Below, in pieces: positions 19,201-31,407 of a stretch of DNA of 45,932 nucleotides. Location: assembly GCA_026391845.1 (NCBI GenBank), contig JAPLDG010000313.1, forward strand, positions 1-45,932. Direction: 5' to 3'. Position 1 is the first letter of the stretch. Each line of letters opens with the position of its first letter. The position numbers were made by a program, and so were the translations under genes. The notes under the pieces were generated by a model. It was not told where the DNA came from, searched no databases, and saw only the letters and a list, made by a program, of their open reading frames with translations. Origin of the DNA: Bacteroidota bacterium (GTDB lineage: Bacteria > Bacteroidota > Bacteroidia > Bacteroidales > FEN-979).

Positions 19201-22200
19201 AGCCAGGTTGTGAACAGAAGGAGGGGATTGTGATTCATAACAACCCAGATCGATTATTTGCCCACCGTCGACAGCGTCGAATTTGCGCGGGTTGCCGTCC
19301 AGGTCGGTGGCGATGGAGGTAGCAGCATCATTGCCCGCATCGATCGCTGGAGAGCAGGTTAGCAAGTGCAGGTCACCATTGGCACCATTGATAAACATCG
19401 GATCTGCGTTGAGATTCCCCGTCCCGGCATAGACTCCTGATGCCTGCTGGACAATGGAATAGGTGATCGTCGGACTGCTGCCGGAGAAATCTTCGATGGA
19501 ACTGCTGTTTCCCCAAAGGATGCAGTTAGTCAGCAACGGATGGGCGTTAGACACGTTCGTCATAATACCCCCGTTTGATGATGCGGAATTTCCTGAAAAG
19601 CTGCAGTTCATCAATACTATCGAAGAGGTATAATTATAAATGGCACCGCCGCTTACCGCTGTATTTCCGGTAAAAATAGCGTTGTTAACCGTAGGATTGT
19701 TGCTCCTGTCGGATATTCCACCACCTGCATTGGCAGTGTTTCCTGAAAAGATACACGATGCAACCACCGGAGAGGAGGATGCTCCATTATCCATGCCTCC
19801 CCCATAACCATCGGTCCTATTCCCGCTGAAAGTGCAATGGGTCATCATGGGAGAACTGGATCCGTCATTGTACACGCCACCCCCGTTCGAAAAAGCATAA
19901 TTGGAGCTAATAATACAATGGGAAATGGAGGGAGCGGCGACAAAATTATAGATCCCGCCACCGTAGTTCTGGTTGCTGCCTCCATTGGCATTCCCGCCCC
20001 GGATGGTAAAACCGTCCAGGATAGCGCTGCCATTCAGCGGACTGCCATTAAAAAAGGTATTGTTGACAACGTGGAAACTGTTGTCAGCAATGTTCGCAAA
20101 ATTTGGTCCATCATCACCCTGAAGGTCGCCACTCAGGATCGTCACGTTGGTATTCCGGTCCCGTTGGCTAACCTGGGTCTCGGTTCCATTAAAACCTCCA
20201 TAGATGGCCAGATTGTTCCGCATAACAAAGGAGGCACTCCGGTCGGTGCCGGAGGTGGGCTTATAGGTGCCTGCCGCTACCCATATCTGCGTTACGCCGG
20301 AACAGGCACTGGTCAGGGCGCTTTGCAGACTGGTGAAAGCATCATTCCATGAGAATCCGGTATTAGTTCCGGTGGCGCCTGTTTTCACGTAGAGAATACC
20401 GGCCGGGCAGCATACATTCCCTTCATCGGTACTCCCGTTGCAGTTATCGTCAATCCCATTGCAAACCTCTGTAACCCCCGGATGGACAGCAGGATTGGAG
20501 TCATTGCAATCGAGGCTGTTTAAAACATAGCCTGCGGGCTGGGTGCATGAAAGAGTGGTCACGGCAAAATTGCCATATCCGTCGTTATCCGAATCGGCAT
20601 ACCAGGTCTTATACCCGGCCGTCGATTCAGTCCAGTTGGAGGTGGTCCCGGTGAGGCCGAACCCGCTCAGGTCTCCGTGAAACTGGTTTTCCGCAAAATT
20701 CTCTACCGTATTGATTCCGTTGTTGTTGCTTCCTGCTGCGCCGTGGTCGAATTTGTAATAGAGCTTCAGCCCGGTTTGTGGTGTGCCGACCCCGCACATG
20801 CCTGCCGCGATTTGTGCCTGGGAGCGCACCACGTTCCATATCCGTAATTCGTCGATGGAACCGTTCATGAATTCAGAATTTCCGTCAAGCGATCCCAGGA
20901 TCATCGCGGCAGTCATGACCGGCAGGTAGGCGCTGTTGGTAAACTTGGTCTCTATGAGCTGGCCATCAAGATACGACCGGAATCCTGCAGGATCGATGCG
21001 ACGCCAGGTAAAGGCCATGTGGTGCCAGTTGCCATCGTTGTATCCGCTCCCCGCAGAGAGTCCCTGACCGGTTGCATCATCCCATGAGATAAGATGCCGT
21101 CCACCCGGGGCGCAGGCTGCAAAATAATCTCCTCCCGACTGAGCATGAACGGCATTCTGACAGTTGGAACCTTTAAACCAGTACTCCACGGTGAGTGCAT
21201 CGCCGCCATTGATGATCGGGCTTACGCCGCAGTCGGGAATGGTCACATAATCATCCACACCATCTAATGTCAAGGCATTGTTGTTCGTCGTCGGAGGATA
21301 TGCATGAGCAGAGAGTGTTGCAGGGGTCGCATAGGTGGTCTGCCCGCTGTTTGAACAGGCGATCGCGCAGCGGTACTGGCCGGCGGCAGATGCTACATAG
21401 GTCGAGCCGTTCTGCCCCGAAATATTCTCAAACAAAGAGTTTGCCTCGTTGAACTTCTGCCATTGAAACGAGATTCCACTGTTGGTATAAAGAGTTTGCA
21501 ATGCAAGGGTTACCGTGCTGCCCGGGCAGATCACTGAACTGGCCGGCGTTACGGATGTGGCATCCGGTGCCCCGCTGCAGGGAACACTTTGGTAAATGCT
21601 GATCACATAATCCTCTACGGTTGCATAACTTATGTCGCCGCAGGGATACAGGTGCACCGGAGGATAATCCGGGTCGTTGCTTGCCCCGACAACCCGCATC
21701 AGGGCGTTCCCGGTCAATGCATTCGCCGGGATATTGATCGTTCCCGTAACCAGACCACTTTTCCGTCCAAGGTATATCATTTCACCTGCATCATGGAAAT
21801 CAAGATCATGATTGAAGTCGATATAGACAAAAAAGAATTCTGGGTTATAACTTCCTGACTGAATGGAGACCGGATAGGTTGATCCACGCGCCAGGTCCGG
21901 CGCAGGAACTGTCGATTTGTAATCCTCATACCAATCCGTTGAGTTGCTGGAGTTATTGAGTGTCGAAAGGGTGATATTTCTAACATAATCAAAGTCGGCA
22001 TAATAAGCAGCAGGCATGCAGTAACACCCGAGAAAGGAGGAGAAACTCACCTGCAGGGGAACGGATGTTCCGGTATTTCCGGCACAGGATACATCACACT
22101 TGTAATATCCCTGGACATTGGTAACATATTGTTCTTCCGTGCTAAGGCCCGGTGCATTGGAATATGTGGAGCCATTGGCCGAGAACTTCCACTGATAGGT

Positions 22201-22968
22201 CACGCCGCTCCCGTAGGTGGGATATTGAAGGCCAAGTAACGTATAACTGTTCTGGCAAAAAGAGGTTATGGTTGAAGTGGTCGCTCCCGGAGCCGGAGTT
22301 CCGGAACACCCGGAAGTGGTATAGGAGAATTTGATGTTGGGCTTGTAGCCAAAAATCTGAAGGTAGTCGCCTGAAAAAACATTGCATTTCGGGTCATCAC
22401 CACATATAGCTGCTATGGAGCCCGTCGCTCCCGGCGTAACCCTTAGACCTCCTGCAGGGTATTCATAAGTATTTGGTCCGGTGCAGGTATTCACAACAAT
22501 GTTGGAGGTTCCGTTCCAGACAAACCCGGTTGTAAAAGGAATCATCTGGAAGCTTCCTTCCGGAACGACCACCGGTATGAATGTAAAGGCGGGCCGGACT
22601 AAGGTAAGGTCAGCTTCGATCATCGTGTCGGCAAGATCCTGGGACGTATTTCCCAAACTTATCGTATAATTGGTCAGGCTGACGGCCGATTCTGAAATGG
22701 AATATCCCATCCCCGTGATCGTTGCGCCGGAGGGCATCCCGGCAGCTACCAGTTCAGCAGCCGTATAGACGAACTGCATATGGCTGCTCACAAAATCCCG
22801 GTCGACAGGATCCAAATAGTAGCCCGCCTCAGACAGATGGTTGGTATTCTGGGTTCCGGTTCCGATGATGACGCTTTGCCCCATCGCGTTGGTGCAAAAC
22901 AATAATACAAAGAGAACAAAGGAATTGATTTTAGTTAAAGACTTCCTGAATGTGTAACGATAATTCAT
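16270..22968 (-). CDS. Giant multidomain surface protein with T9SS sorting domain
   Basis: Exported protein of 2232 residues, probably surface-attached through the type IX secretion system. Order along the chain: signal peptide (1-31); an N-terminal beta region; Ig-like segments; a GEVED-type domain at about 313-458 (IDFNHDLDFHDAGE); a LamG-like lectin domain near 560-775 (LDGVDDYVTIP); a Cys/Asp-rich putative metal-binding motif near 815-850 (CNDSNPAVHPG, CNGIDDNCNG); a right-handed beta-helix near 860-1250 with SGNTAxxGGGI-type repeats; a second LamG-like domain near 1290-1500; a PA14-like region near 1540-1700; a third LamG-like domain near 1710-1940; a choice-of-anchor D-type module; a strand-rich GAKVIFLPG module; and the T9SS C-terminal domain from LYPNPTSGIFTL to the end. 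Adhesion or glycan binding is likely; no catalytic site is seen. Confidence 0.9.
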   Translation of the reverse strand: MNYRYTFRKSLTKINSFVLFVLLFCTNAMGQSVIIGTGTQNTNHLSEAGYYLDPVDRDFVSSHMQFVYTAAELVAAGMPSGATITGMGYSISESAVSLTNYTISLGNTSQDLADTMIEADLTLVRPAFTFIPVVVPEGSFQMIPFTTGFVWNGTSNIVVNTCTGPNTYEYPAGGLRVTPGATGSIAAICGDDPKCNVFSGDYLQIFGYKPNIKFSYTTSGCSGTPAPGATTSTITSFCQNSYTLLGLQYPTYGSGVTYQWKFSANGSTYSNAPGLSTEEQYVTNVQGYYKCDVSCAGNTGTSVPLQVSFSSFLGCYCMPAAYYADFDYVRNITLSTLNNSSNSTDWYEDYKSTVPAPDLARGSTYPVSIQSGSYNPEFFFVYIDFNHDLDFHDAGEMIYLGRKSGLVTGTINIPANALTGNALMRVVGASNDPDYPPVHLYPCGDISYATVEDYVISIYQSVPCSGAPDATSVTPASSVICPGSTVTLALQTLYTNSGISFQWQKFNEANSLFENISGQNGSTYVASAAGQYRCAIACSNSGQTTYATPATLSAHAYPPTTNNNALTLDGVDDYVTIPDCGVSPIINGGDALTVEYWFKGSNCQNAVHAQSGGDYFAACAPGGRHLISWDDATGQGLSAGSGYNDGNWHHMAFTWRRIDPAGFRSYLDGQLIETKFTNSAYLPVMTAAMILGSLDGNSEFMNGSIDELRIWNVVRSQAQIAAGMCGVGTPQTGLKLYYKFDHGAAGSNNNGINTVENFAENQFHGDLSGFGLTGTTSNWTESTAGYKTWYADSDNDGYGNFAVTTLSCTQPAGYVLNSLDCNDSNPAVHPGVTEVCNGIDDNCNGSTDEGNVCCPAGILYVKTGATGTNTGFSWNDAFTSLQSALTSACSGVTQIWVAAGTYKPTSGTDRSASFVMRNNLAIYGGFNGTETQVSQRDRNTNVTILSGDLQGDDGPNFANIADNSFHVVNNTFFNGSPLNGSAILDGFTIRGGNANGGSNQNYGGGIYNFVAAPSISHCIISSNYAFSNGGGVYNDGSSSPMMTHCTFSGNRTDGYGGGMDNGASSSPVVASCIFSGNTANAGGGISDRSNNPTVNNAIFTGNTAVSGGAIYNYTSSIVLMNCSFSGNSASSNGGIMTNVSNAHPLLTNCILWGNSSSIEDFSGSSPTITYSIVQQASGVYAGTGNLNADPMFINGANGDLHLLTCSPAIDAGNDAATSIATDLDGNPRKFDAVDGGQIIDLGCYESQSPPSVHNLAVIENGPTSFCQGGSVTLSVARGGNGLSLSGNQQYLLTPNLKPAFPDNSMTVEIWFKADSHGVVATELDPPVPNAGWHDSQIEVIPDGHVLVRVWPLDPVVLGSISFGQWHHAVVRYNAATNMLDGFLDGVLSSGSVNGVRQSPGAQYWAFGATDATNLGSGAWFTGQFDEIRIWNTARSNADIIQNYDRTVAFNSPNLVAYYTLDQTTGTTAFDSSPNGYNGNLINSPAWVVPSSSPLGGSVLWSNSSTTPSIVVTQSGSYSYQVAHSVGCPDFSTNSTVSVTAIPNVSTNDFGQNEWIVYAWNAGGASSSGETSWNTNFSGYYIDTNLDFNSATFWEINGSPSDAPGYYGCAVSIDNHSFSAKRQGFPCGYYRLDVPGHDDEAQLLFNGTMVWSHGGCCDSHSWVWTGWLGATDRVEFRITEGGGQSYGHLAFTLLGGNIPPITTSNALNFDGIDDQVSISPCGSSTPLVNGGDAITVEYWFKGLSSQSAVRMQPAGDTYIVAAWANSIHILSNDLGTNSGLPVGNGFNDGNWHHIAFTWQRNTVNGFTSYLDGQVVAQRNSADSPLPVITGGLFLGALGGSSEFTNGSLDEVRIWNVARTPSQIRAGMCSLTLPQNGLVLYYSFDYGVADGSNTAINTIGNLAQPGAFDGHLGNFAMNGTASNWVAGSAREGIELQGGSPAITIENGDPMPGVADNTDFGSVADGSSLGYTYTIRNTGVVDLAVTSISTTGAGASFFSIGAVAPASPVPGYGSASFTVTFLPTLPGLQTATVQLAFSGCSPGEYTFAIQGMGTCAILAPDFRSVQNVTVTATSRFEAVNAVTVAGSGSLVTVAPGGNATFLAGAKVIFLPGTLVQGGGHLHGYIETGTICGSTAPLAPVLTAGEQTTESVAEKNSFSLYPNPTSGIFTLMSRESIPAGNITVEIYGLCGDRMLKESMTGEKRHEFDLSGIPAGLYFVKIKTGNQNETIKLVKTR

Positions 22969-23035
22969 GGCGATTTTGTTTTGATTGATTCCAAATAATT
23001 AGATACAGCAAAATTCCGGGTTCACACTGAGAAGG

Positions 23036-23077
23036 TGGTGGACTATCGTCTCAAAATGGTGGACTATAATCTCAAAA
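23036..23077. repeat. Two tandem 21-bp repeats upstream of the giant surface protein gene
   Basis: TGGTGGACTATCGTCTCAAAA at 23036-23056 is followed directly by a second copy at 23057-23077 that differs at two adjacent positions. The pair sits 68-109 nt upstream of the 2232-residue gene, just beyond the end of the AraC-type hybrid regulator gene. A 21-bp period equals two helical turns, which is the centre-to-centre spacing AraC-family dimers prefer, so these are candidate operator half-sites. Binding is inferred, not seen. Confidence 0.7.
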
Positions 23078-23097
23078 AGGAAAAATAAATTCTCAGG

Positions 23098-23116
23098 ATG
23101 AAATGAAAAATTTCAT
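23098..23116. terminator. AT-rich hairpin after the hybrid regulator gene
   Basis: ATGAAAT and ATTTCAT form a perfect 7-bp stem around GAAAA, 14 bp past the stop of the hybrid regulator gene. There is no clear T tract and the stem is AT-rich, so termination is only possible, not shown. Confidence 0.3.
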
Positions 23117-23129
23117 ATTCAATGAGATA

Positions 23130-26100
23130 TCACGCCTCCGACTGGAAATCGCTCGGCGTCATGCCATTGGATTCTGTAAACAACTTGCTGAAATATTTGG
23201 GATCGTTGTAGCCAACCTGGTAAGCCACTTCAGATATATTGAGTCCGCCGGCCTTAAGCAGGGACCTGGCCTTCTTCAGACGGATGGCATTGAGGTGCTC
23301 TGAAACGGAGCGACCGGTCAGCGTGGCCAGTTTGCGATATAGTTGGGCCCGGCTCATGCCGATCTCCCGGGCTAGCAATTCCGGGGAAACATCCGGGCTG
23401 GCAAAGTGGGTTTCCATGAGGGCATTAAATTTTCTGACAAAGGCATCTTCAGGGGCTGTGATTTCATCGGGCAATGGGAGAATCTCCCCGGATGCGGTGG
23501 GTTGTACCCCGGAAAAGCGAGCCTGGAGGCTCTTCTGCCGGGCAATGAGCTGCTCAACCCATACCAGTAGCTCCTCTTCATGGAATGGTTTGGAAAGATA
23601 GGCATCCGCTCCCCGTTGTAATCCTGCAATCCTCGATTCCACCGTCACGCGGGCGGTGAGAAGGATAATGGGAATATGACTGGTCCGCTGATCATTTTTA
23701 ACAAAATCGCACACTTCAAAACCATCCTTCTCAGGCATCATCACATCGCTGATAATCAGGTCGGGAATGATCTCCAATGCCTTTTCAATGCCTGCCCGGC
23801 CATTGAAGGAAAATTCGAGGTGGTATCGATCCCTGAGACAAGTGGCCAGGTATTCCGTTACATCAGGGTTGTCTTCGATCAGCAAGACCGTTTTTGCCGT
23901 CTCCGCCTTGTCCTGATGCGACAATCCGGCAGTAAAGACATCGGGACCCGGCTGTTCATAAAACGCCCCGTCCGTCATCGATGCATGATTGGATATGGGC
24001 AGCCTGACAATGAAAACCGTGCCGCCTGATGTCCCTGGAACCGGGCTTTGCGCTGAAATCACTCCGCCCATCGCTGTGATCAGCTCCCTGGTAAGTGAAA
24101 GGCCGATCCCGCTTCCCCCGGCCCCGCCGGCCGGTAGATTAGAACCATACATTGTATTGAATTCCTGGTTCTTCGCCTGGAAAAAACGGTCGAATAGTCT
24201 GGGAAGATCCTCCTGCGGCACCCCCCTTCCGGTATCTGAAACGGTCATGACAAGCTCAGCTTTGTCGCGGGTCACCTGCATGCTGACCTTCCCGCCTGAA
24301 GGAGTGAACTTGATCGCGTTCGATAGCAGATTATAAACGATCTGCATCAGCCGTTCCGGATCATAATCCATCAGAATCTCCGACTGGTCGCTGCCCAGCC
24401 GGAGCATCACATTCTGGGCATTGGCGAGCGAATGAAGGCTCTCGGTGATATACCTCATGTAGGCCAGCACATCGCCCTGTATATAATTCATCTTCAGGTT
24501 GTGGCTCTCCAGTTTTGAGAGATCCAGGATATGATTGATGAGTCGTAGCAGGTTTTCGCCATTGCGTTTGATGAGGGCCAACGGACGGCTGGGTTCCTCC
24601 CGTTCGCTCATCAGCCGTTGGGTCATGCCCAGGATAACCGTCAGTGGGGTCCGGAATTCATGGGTAATATTGGTAAAAAAACGGGTTTTGAAATCATTGA
24701 GGCTTTTCAGCCGGTTCGCCTCCGCCCTTCTCAGCCGTTGTTGGAGCTGGTACTGGTTGAACAGAAACCCGGACACGATAAAAAGGGCGGTATATACAAG
24801 GTAGGCCAGCCAGGTGCGGTACCAGGGGGCGCGGATCACGATATCCAGGGAGACCGGTTGCTTGTTCCATATTCCATTGCAGTTGGCGGCTTTAACCCGG
24901 AAGGTATATTTCCCAGGTGAAAGATTAATGTATTGTGCCGAATGTTCAAAACCCCGGTGAATCCAGGGTGCTTCAGCTCCCTCCAGGTAATAGGAGAACT
25001 GGTTTTGCCAGGGTTCTGTGAAATCCATGGCAGCGAATTGAAGCTCAATATTATTCCGGGCATACGGTAAATCAAGCTTATCCAGGAAGGCAACATCGTG
25101 GCCGATCGGCGCTCCGGAATCTCTCGGATTCACTACCATCCCGTTGATCCTCAAACCGGTGAACATTACCGGAGGAGGTTTTGAATGAACAGCGAGTACC
25201 TTCGGATCGAACACCGTAAGCCCGTTGACACCTCCAAAATACAGCTGTCCAGAGGAAGCCTTGAAGTAAGCATAAGTATTGAATTCATTATCCTGAAGGC
25301 CGTCTGACTGGCTGAAATGCCATGCCGATCCCTTTTCCGGCGAAAAGCAGGTAATCCCCCTGTTCGTTGAGATCCAAAGTCGTCGGGGTTTTTCATCATC
25401 CGGTAAAATTCCGTAGATGACATCATCCGACAGCAGTCCTTCGGATGATGGGATATTTTTGAACCGTTCCCCGGGGATATCGAGCAGATAGAGACCTGCG
25501 CCGTTCGTGCCAACCCAGAGCAGGTTCGGGTGATCAGGATCGGGAAGCAGTGATTTGATGCTGTTGACAGGCAAACTGCCCGGGTCTCCTTTTCTTGCAG
25601 TCAATATAGAAAAGCGAAAACCAGAATCTGAACGAAGTTCGGCTTTGACGAGCCCATCATCGGTTCCCATCCACCAGGTACCGTCGATGCCTCTTTCCAG
25701 CGCAATGATTTGTGCCGGAGCATCCGCCCTGAGAGGAAACAGCCTGAACTTCCTGTCAGCCAGTGTGTACCGGAGCATCTGCCGGGGCGTGACCACCCAC
25801 ACCTGACCGGGCTCAACATATTTCAGTGCAGGCAGGTTGCAGATGAATTCCTTCGGGAGAGGAATTGTCTCTTTCAAACCTGTTTCCGGGTTATAGCGCA
25901 TGAGCATCGACTGGTTCAGACGGGGGTCTTTGAAGGTCCACCAAAAAGCGCCGTTTTCAGTGGCACAAATGTTATTCCCATACGGGGGAACCATTCCCAG
26001 TTCTTTAAAATCCACTGCTTTGCCACTCCCGATGTCGAGGACTCTGGAAAACCAGCCCCCCTGTCGCACATCGATCAGCAGGACATGGTTGATTCCGTTA

Positions 26101-27182
26101 AATACAGGCTTACAGTAGATGGACACCCCTTCCAGGTAGTTTGTAAAAGCGCCCTTCCTCGGGCTGAACTTGAGTATGCCATGGGCATCTGTGCCAAACC
26201 AGAGAATTCCTGTACGATCGGTCAATCCGCACTTCACCGGCTTCCCGACTTCGAAATCCCATGCCAGCCGGGGCCCTGCGGCAGATAAAGTCAAATCCAG
26301 ACCACAGACACGTGTGCCGGTCCTGATCCAAAGAATTCCCGCTTCGCAATCAGCCTGCATGATGCCTGCCGGATCCACAGGCAGTGCGAATACCTTCCAG
26401 TTGCGACCATCATATCTGGCAATCTTATCCTTGCGGATCACCCAGGAGGCTCCTGCGATCTGAGGAAAAACGGAGGACGAAACATGTTCAGGTAACTTGA
26501 TGCCTCTGATCTCATCAGGCAGGAGGATCGATCGGATGGATCCTCCTCCGGGCTTGCGTACAAGAATACTGTCACGGGTGAGCAGCCATTGCTTTTTCTC
26601 ATCCTGCGAGAATCGGAAGCCCTGGAAATCTTTTGGAACCGGGTACTTCTCTACTTTGAAAAGCGGGCGGCATTCTCCATTTCCCGCCGGCCGCATGTAC
26701 GATAAATCCTCCGGGTCAGAAGGCCAGCTGATATGGTACAGCCGATTTGATTCACTATTCCAAAACCAGACCCAAACGCTGTTTTTTCCGAACGGATAAA
26801 CTGCTGCAAGAACCCCGTTGTTACCTCCAAAACTTCCGGGGATACCATAGAAGCGCTGTGTCCTGCAGTTGAACAGCATCGGCTCAGCAGCATTGGTGAC
26901 AACAAACAAAAAATTTCCAACCGCTGTAACATCGATTATGTCGTTGGAATTGAGAGAGAGTGAATCGAAAGGAAGGCTGTGGTATACCTTGAATTGATAA
27001 CCGTCATACCGGTTCAACCCGTTCTTGGTGGCAATCCAGAGGAACCCGTCGTCATCCTGAGCGATGGAGGGAACAAAACCCTGGGAAAGCCCCTGTTCTG
27101 CCGAGATGCTCTTCCACAGGGCATCCTGGCCTTGCAAGAGTATCCCGATCAGCAGGAACATGAAAGTCAGGAGTATTCTCAC
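23130..27182 (-). CDS. Hybrid two-component system protein (HTCS): propeller sensor, kinase, receiver, AraC output
   Basis: One-chain two-component regulator of 1350 residues. A signal peptide (1-18) is followed by periplasmic Reg_prop beta-propeller repeats to about 690 (DDDGFLWIATKNGLNRYDG is typical), a Y_Y_Y domain near 700-785 (YYLEGAEAPWIHRG, GKYTFRVKAAN) and one membrane helix near 790-812. The HisKA domain carries its phospho-acceptor His in NITHEFRTPL (about 840). HATPase_c follows (NLLSNAIKFTPSGG, SDTGRGVP), then a receiver with the Asp in LIISDVMMPEKDG (about 1144), and a C-terminal AraC helix-turn-helix pair (MSRAQLYRKL, ISEVAYQVGYNDPKYFSKLF). Such proteins in Bacteroidota sense glycan fragments and switch on nearby genes. 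The start overlaps the stop of the LytTR gene by 4 bp (ATGA), so it is translationally coupled. Confidence 0.96.
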   Translation of the reverse strand: MRILLTFMFLLIGILLQGQDALWKSISAEQGLSQGFVPSIAQDDDGFLWIATKNGLNRYDGYQFKVYHSLPFDSLSLNSNDIIDVTAVGNFLFVVTNAAEPMLFNCRTQRFYGIPGSFGGNNGVLAAVYPFGKNSVWVWFWNSESNRLYHISWPSDPEDLSYMRPAGNGECRPLFKVEKYPVPKDFQGFRFSQDEKKQWLLTRDSILVRKPGGGSIRSILLPDEIRGIKLPEHVSSSVFPQIAGASWVIRKDKIARYDGRNWKVFALPVDPAGIMQADCEAGILWIRTGTRVCGLDLTLSAAGPRLAWDFEVGKPVKCGLTDRTGILWFGTDAHGILKFSPRKGAFTNYLEGVSIYCKPVFNGINHVLLIDVRQGGWFSRVLDIGSGKAVDFKELGMVPPYGNNICATENGAFWWTFKDPRLNQSMLMRYNPETGLKETIPLPKEFICNLPALKYVEPGQVWVVTPRQMLRYTLADRKFRLFPLRADAPAQIIALERGIDGTWWMGTDDGLVKAELRSDSGFRFSILTARKGDPGSLPVNSIKSLLPDPDHPNLLWVGTNGAGLYLLDIPGERFKNIPSSEGLLSDDVIYGILPDDEKPRRLWISTNRGITCFSPEKGSAWHFSQSDGLQDNEFNTYAYFKASSGQLYFGGVNGLTVFDPKVLAVHSKPPPVMFTGLRINGMVVNPRDSGAPIGHDVAFLDKLDLPYARNNIELQFAAMDFTEPWQNQFSYYLEGAEAPWIHRGFEHSAQYINLSPGKYTFRVKAANCNGIWNKQPVSLDIVIRAPWYRTWLAYLVYTALFIVSGFLFNQYQLQQRLRRAEANRLKSLNDFKTRFFTNITHEFRTPLTVILGMTQRLMSEREEPSRPLALIKRNGENLLRLINHILDLSKLESHNLKMNYIQGDVLAYMRYITESLHSLANAQNVMLRLGSDQSEILMDYDPERLMQIVYNLLSNAIKFTPSGGKVSMQVTRDKAELVMTVSDTGRGVPQEDLPRLFDRFFQAKNQEFNTMYGSNLPAGGAGGSGIGLSLTRELITAMGGVISAQSPVPGTSGGTVFIVRLPISNHASMTDGAFYEQPGPDVFTAGLSHQDKAETAKTVLLIEDNPDVTEYLATCLRDRYHLEFSFNGRAGIEKALEIIPDLIISDVMMPEKDGFEVCDFVKNDQRTSHIPIILLTARVTVESRIAGLQRGADAYLSKPFHEEELLVWVEQLIARQKSLQARFSGVQPTASGEILPLPDEITAPEDAFVRKFNALMETHFASPDVSPELLAREIGMSRAQLYRKLATLTGRSVSEHLNAIRLKKARSLLKAGGLNISEVAYQVGYNDPKYFSKLFTESNGMTPSDFQSEA

Positions 27183-27922
27183 CTGGCGATTATTTTCAGA
27201 AATTCATCTTTACGGATGCGGGAAACAGGAACTATTTCGTCATTGCTCATCACGACATATCCTCCTTCACCCCTGACATACCTGGTTACTTCGTGAAGAT
27301 TGATGAGGTGAGACTTATGTATCCGGAAGAAATTGTGTTTCAGCAACCGTATTTCAAATTCACCGAGTGGTTTTGAAACCATGATTTTATTGCCGTCTTT
27401 CATGGAAAAAACGGCATACGCACGATCGGCTTCAGCATGGATGATTTCATCAATGTTCACAAAAACAAAACCATCGGATGTAGAGAGCGGAAGTTTTTTA
27501 AACACAGGCACCTCTTCCTGCATTTTCCGCAAATCGGGACTGCCAGCCTGAAATTTCTTTATGAATTTCACCATGGCAGCTTCCATCTCAGGATAAGCAA
27601 CCGGTTTCAGCAGGTAATCGAGCGCGCTGTGACGGATCGCATCAATGGCATAATTGCTGTGCGAAGTGGTGATGATCACCTCAAAGTGCATCTCCTCCAT
27701 GGAAGCCAGCAGGTCAAACCCTTTGCCATCCGGTAATTCTATATCAAGGAAAACCAGGTCAACCTCGTTTTCCTGCAGAAACAGGCGGGCCTGCACGATG
27801 GATTCTGCAACAGAACAAACATGGATGTAGGGAAAATGAAGGGTAAACAGATCCTTCAGGACTGTGCAGAAGAATGGATCATCTTCAACGATCAGGACTT
27901 TGACATCTCTCATGTTCATCAT
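27179..27922 (-). CDS. LytTR-family response regulator
   Basis: Response regulator of 247 residues. The receiver domain (about 8-120) has the acidic pair in IVEDDP, the phosphorylated Asp in LVFLDIELPDGKG, the switch Thr in ITTSHS and the conserved Lys in LLKPVAYPE. The C-terminal LytTR DNA-binding domain (about 150-245) has VNIDEIIHAEADRAYAVF, FFRIHKSHLINL and VPVSRIRKDEF. LytTR regulators usually pair with LytS/YpdA-type kinases; here the gene is 15 bp downstream of a TPR hybrid kinase and overlaps the HTCS gene, so the hybrid kinase is the likely phosphate source through its HPt domain. Confidence 0.94.
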   Translation of the reverse strand: MMNMRDVKVLIVEDDPFFCTVLKDLFTLHFPYIHVCSVAESIVQARLFLQENEVDLVFLDIELPDGKGFDLLASMEEMHFEVIITTSHSNYAIDAIRHSALDYLLKPVAYPEMEAAMVKFIKKFQAGSPDLRKMQEEVPVFKKLPLSTSDGFVFVNIDEIIHAEADRAYAVFSMKDGNKIMVSKPLGEFEIRLLKHNFFRIHKSHLINLHEVTRYVRGEGGYVVMSNDEIVPVSRIRKDEFLKIIAR

Positions 27923-27937
27923 ACGAATATTAGTGAT

Positions 27938-31213
<3,276 letters not shown>

Positions 31214-31254
31214 TGTGAACTAGTTAACAATGTGAGATTCAACGAATTATTTGC

Positions 31255-31262
31255 CAAATATA
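31255..31262 (-). promoter_or_regulatory. Possible -7 element of the three-gene signalling operon
   Basis: TATATTTG on the minus strand fits TAnnTTTG about 42 nt upstream of the hybrid kinase ATG. A proper -33 TTTG is not seen at the ideal distance. Confidence 0.4.
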
Positions 31263-31364
31263 TTAAAATAAAGAACAATAACCATACAGCAGTAAAATCC
31301 CACTGGTTATCTGTAAAATTCTGCCGTTAGGAAATTCCCGGAGTAAATTGTTGTTATACAGTCC

Positions 31365-31372
31365 TATATTTG
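31365..31372 (+). promoter_or_regulatory. Possible -7 element of the Asp-box propeller gene
   Basis: TATATTTG at 31365-31372 fits TAnnTTTG and is about 36 nt upstream of the ATG at 31408. The -33 region has only TTG triplets at non-ideal distances. The element mirrors the one on the opposite strand about 100 bp away, so the divergent gap seems to hold two promoters. Confidence 0.42.
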
Positions 31373-31407
31373 GCATTGTAATACATAAATGTTTAAAAGT
31401 AAGACAC

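Noticed and set aside
18583-20352. Plus-strand ORFs of 166 and 171 residues within the giant surface gene
   Set aside because: They lie antisense to LamG-like and beta-helix coding sequence and show no conserved domains.
23036-23077. Tandem 21-bp repeat as the start of a CRISPR or VNTR
   Set aside because: Only two copies without spacers; position in a promoter gap makes a regulatory role more plausible.
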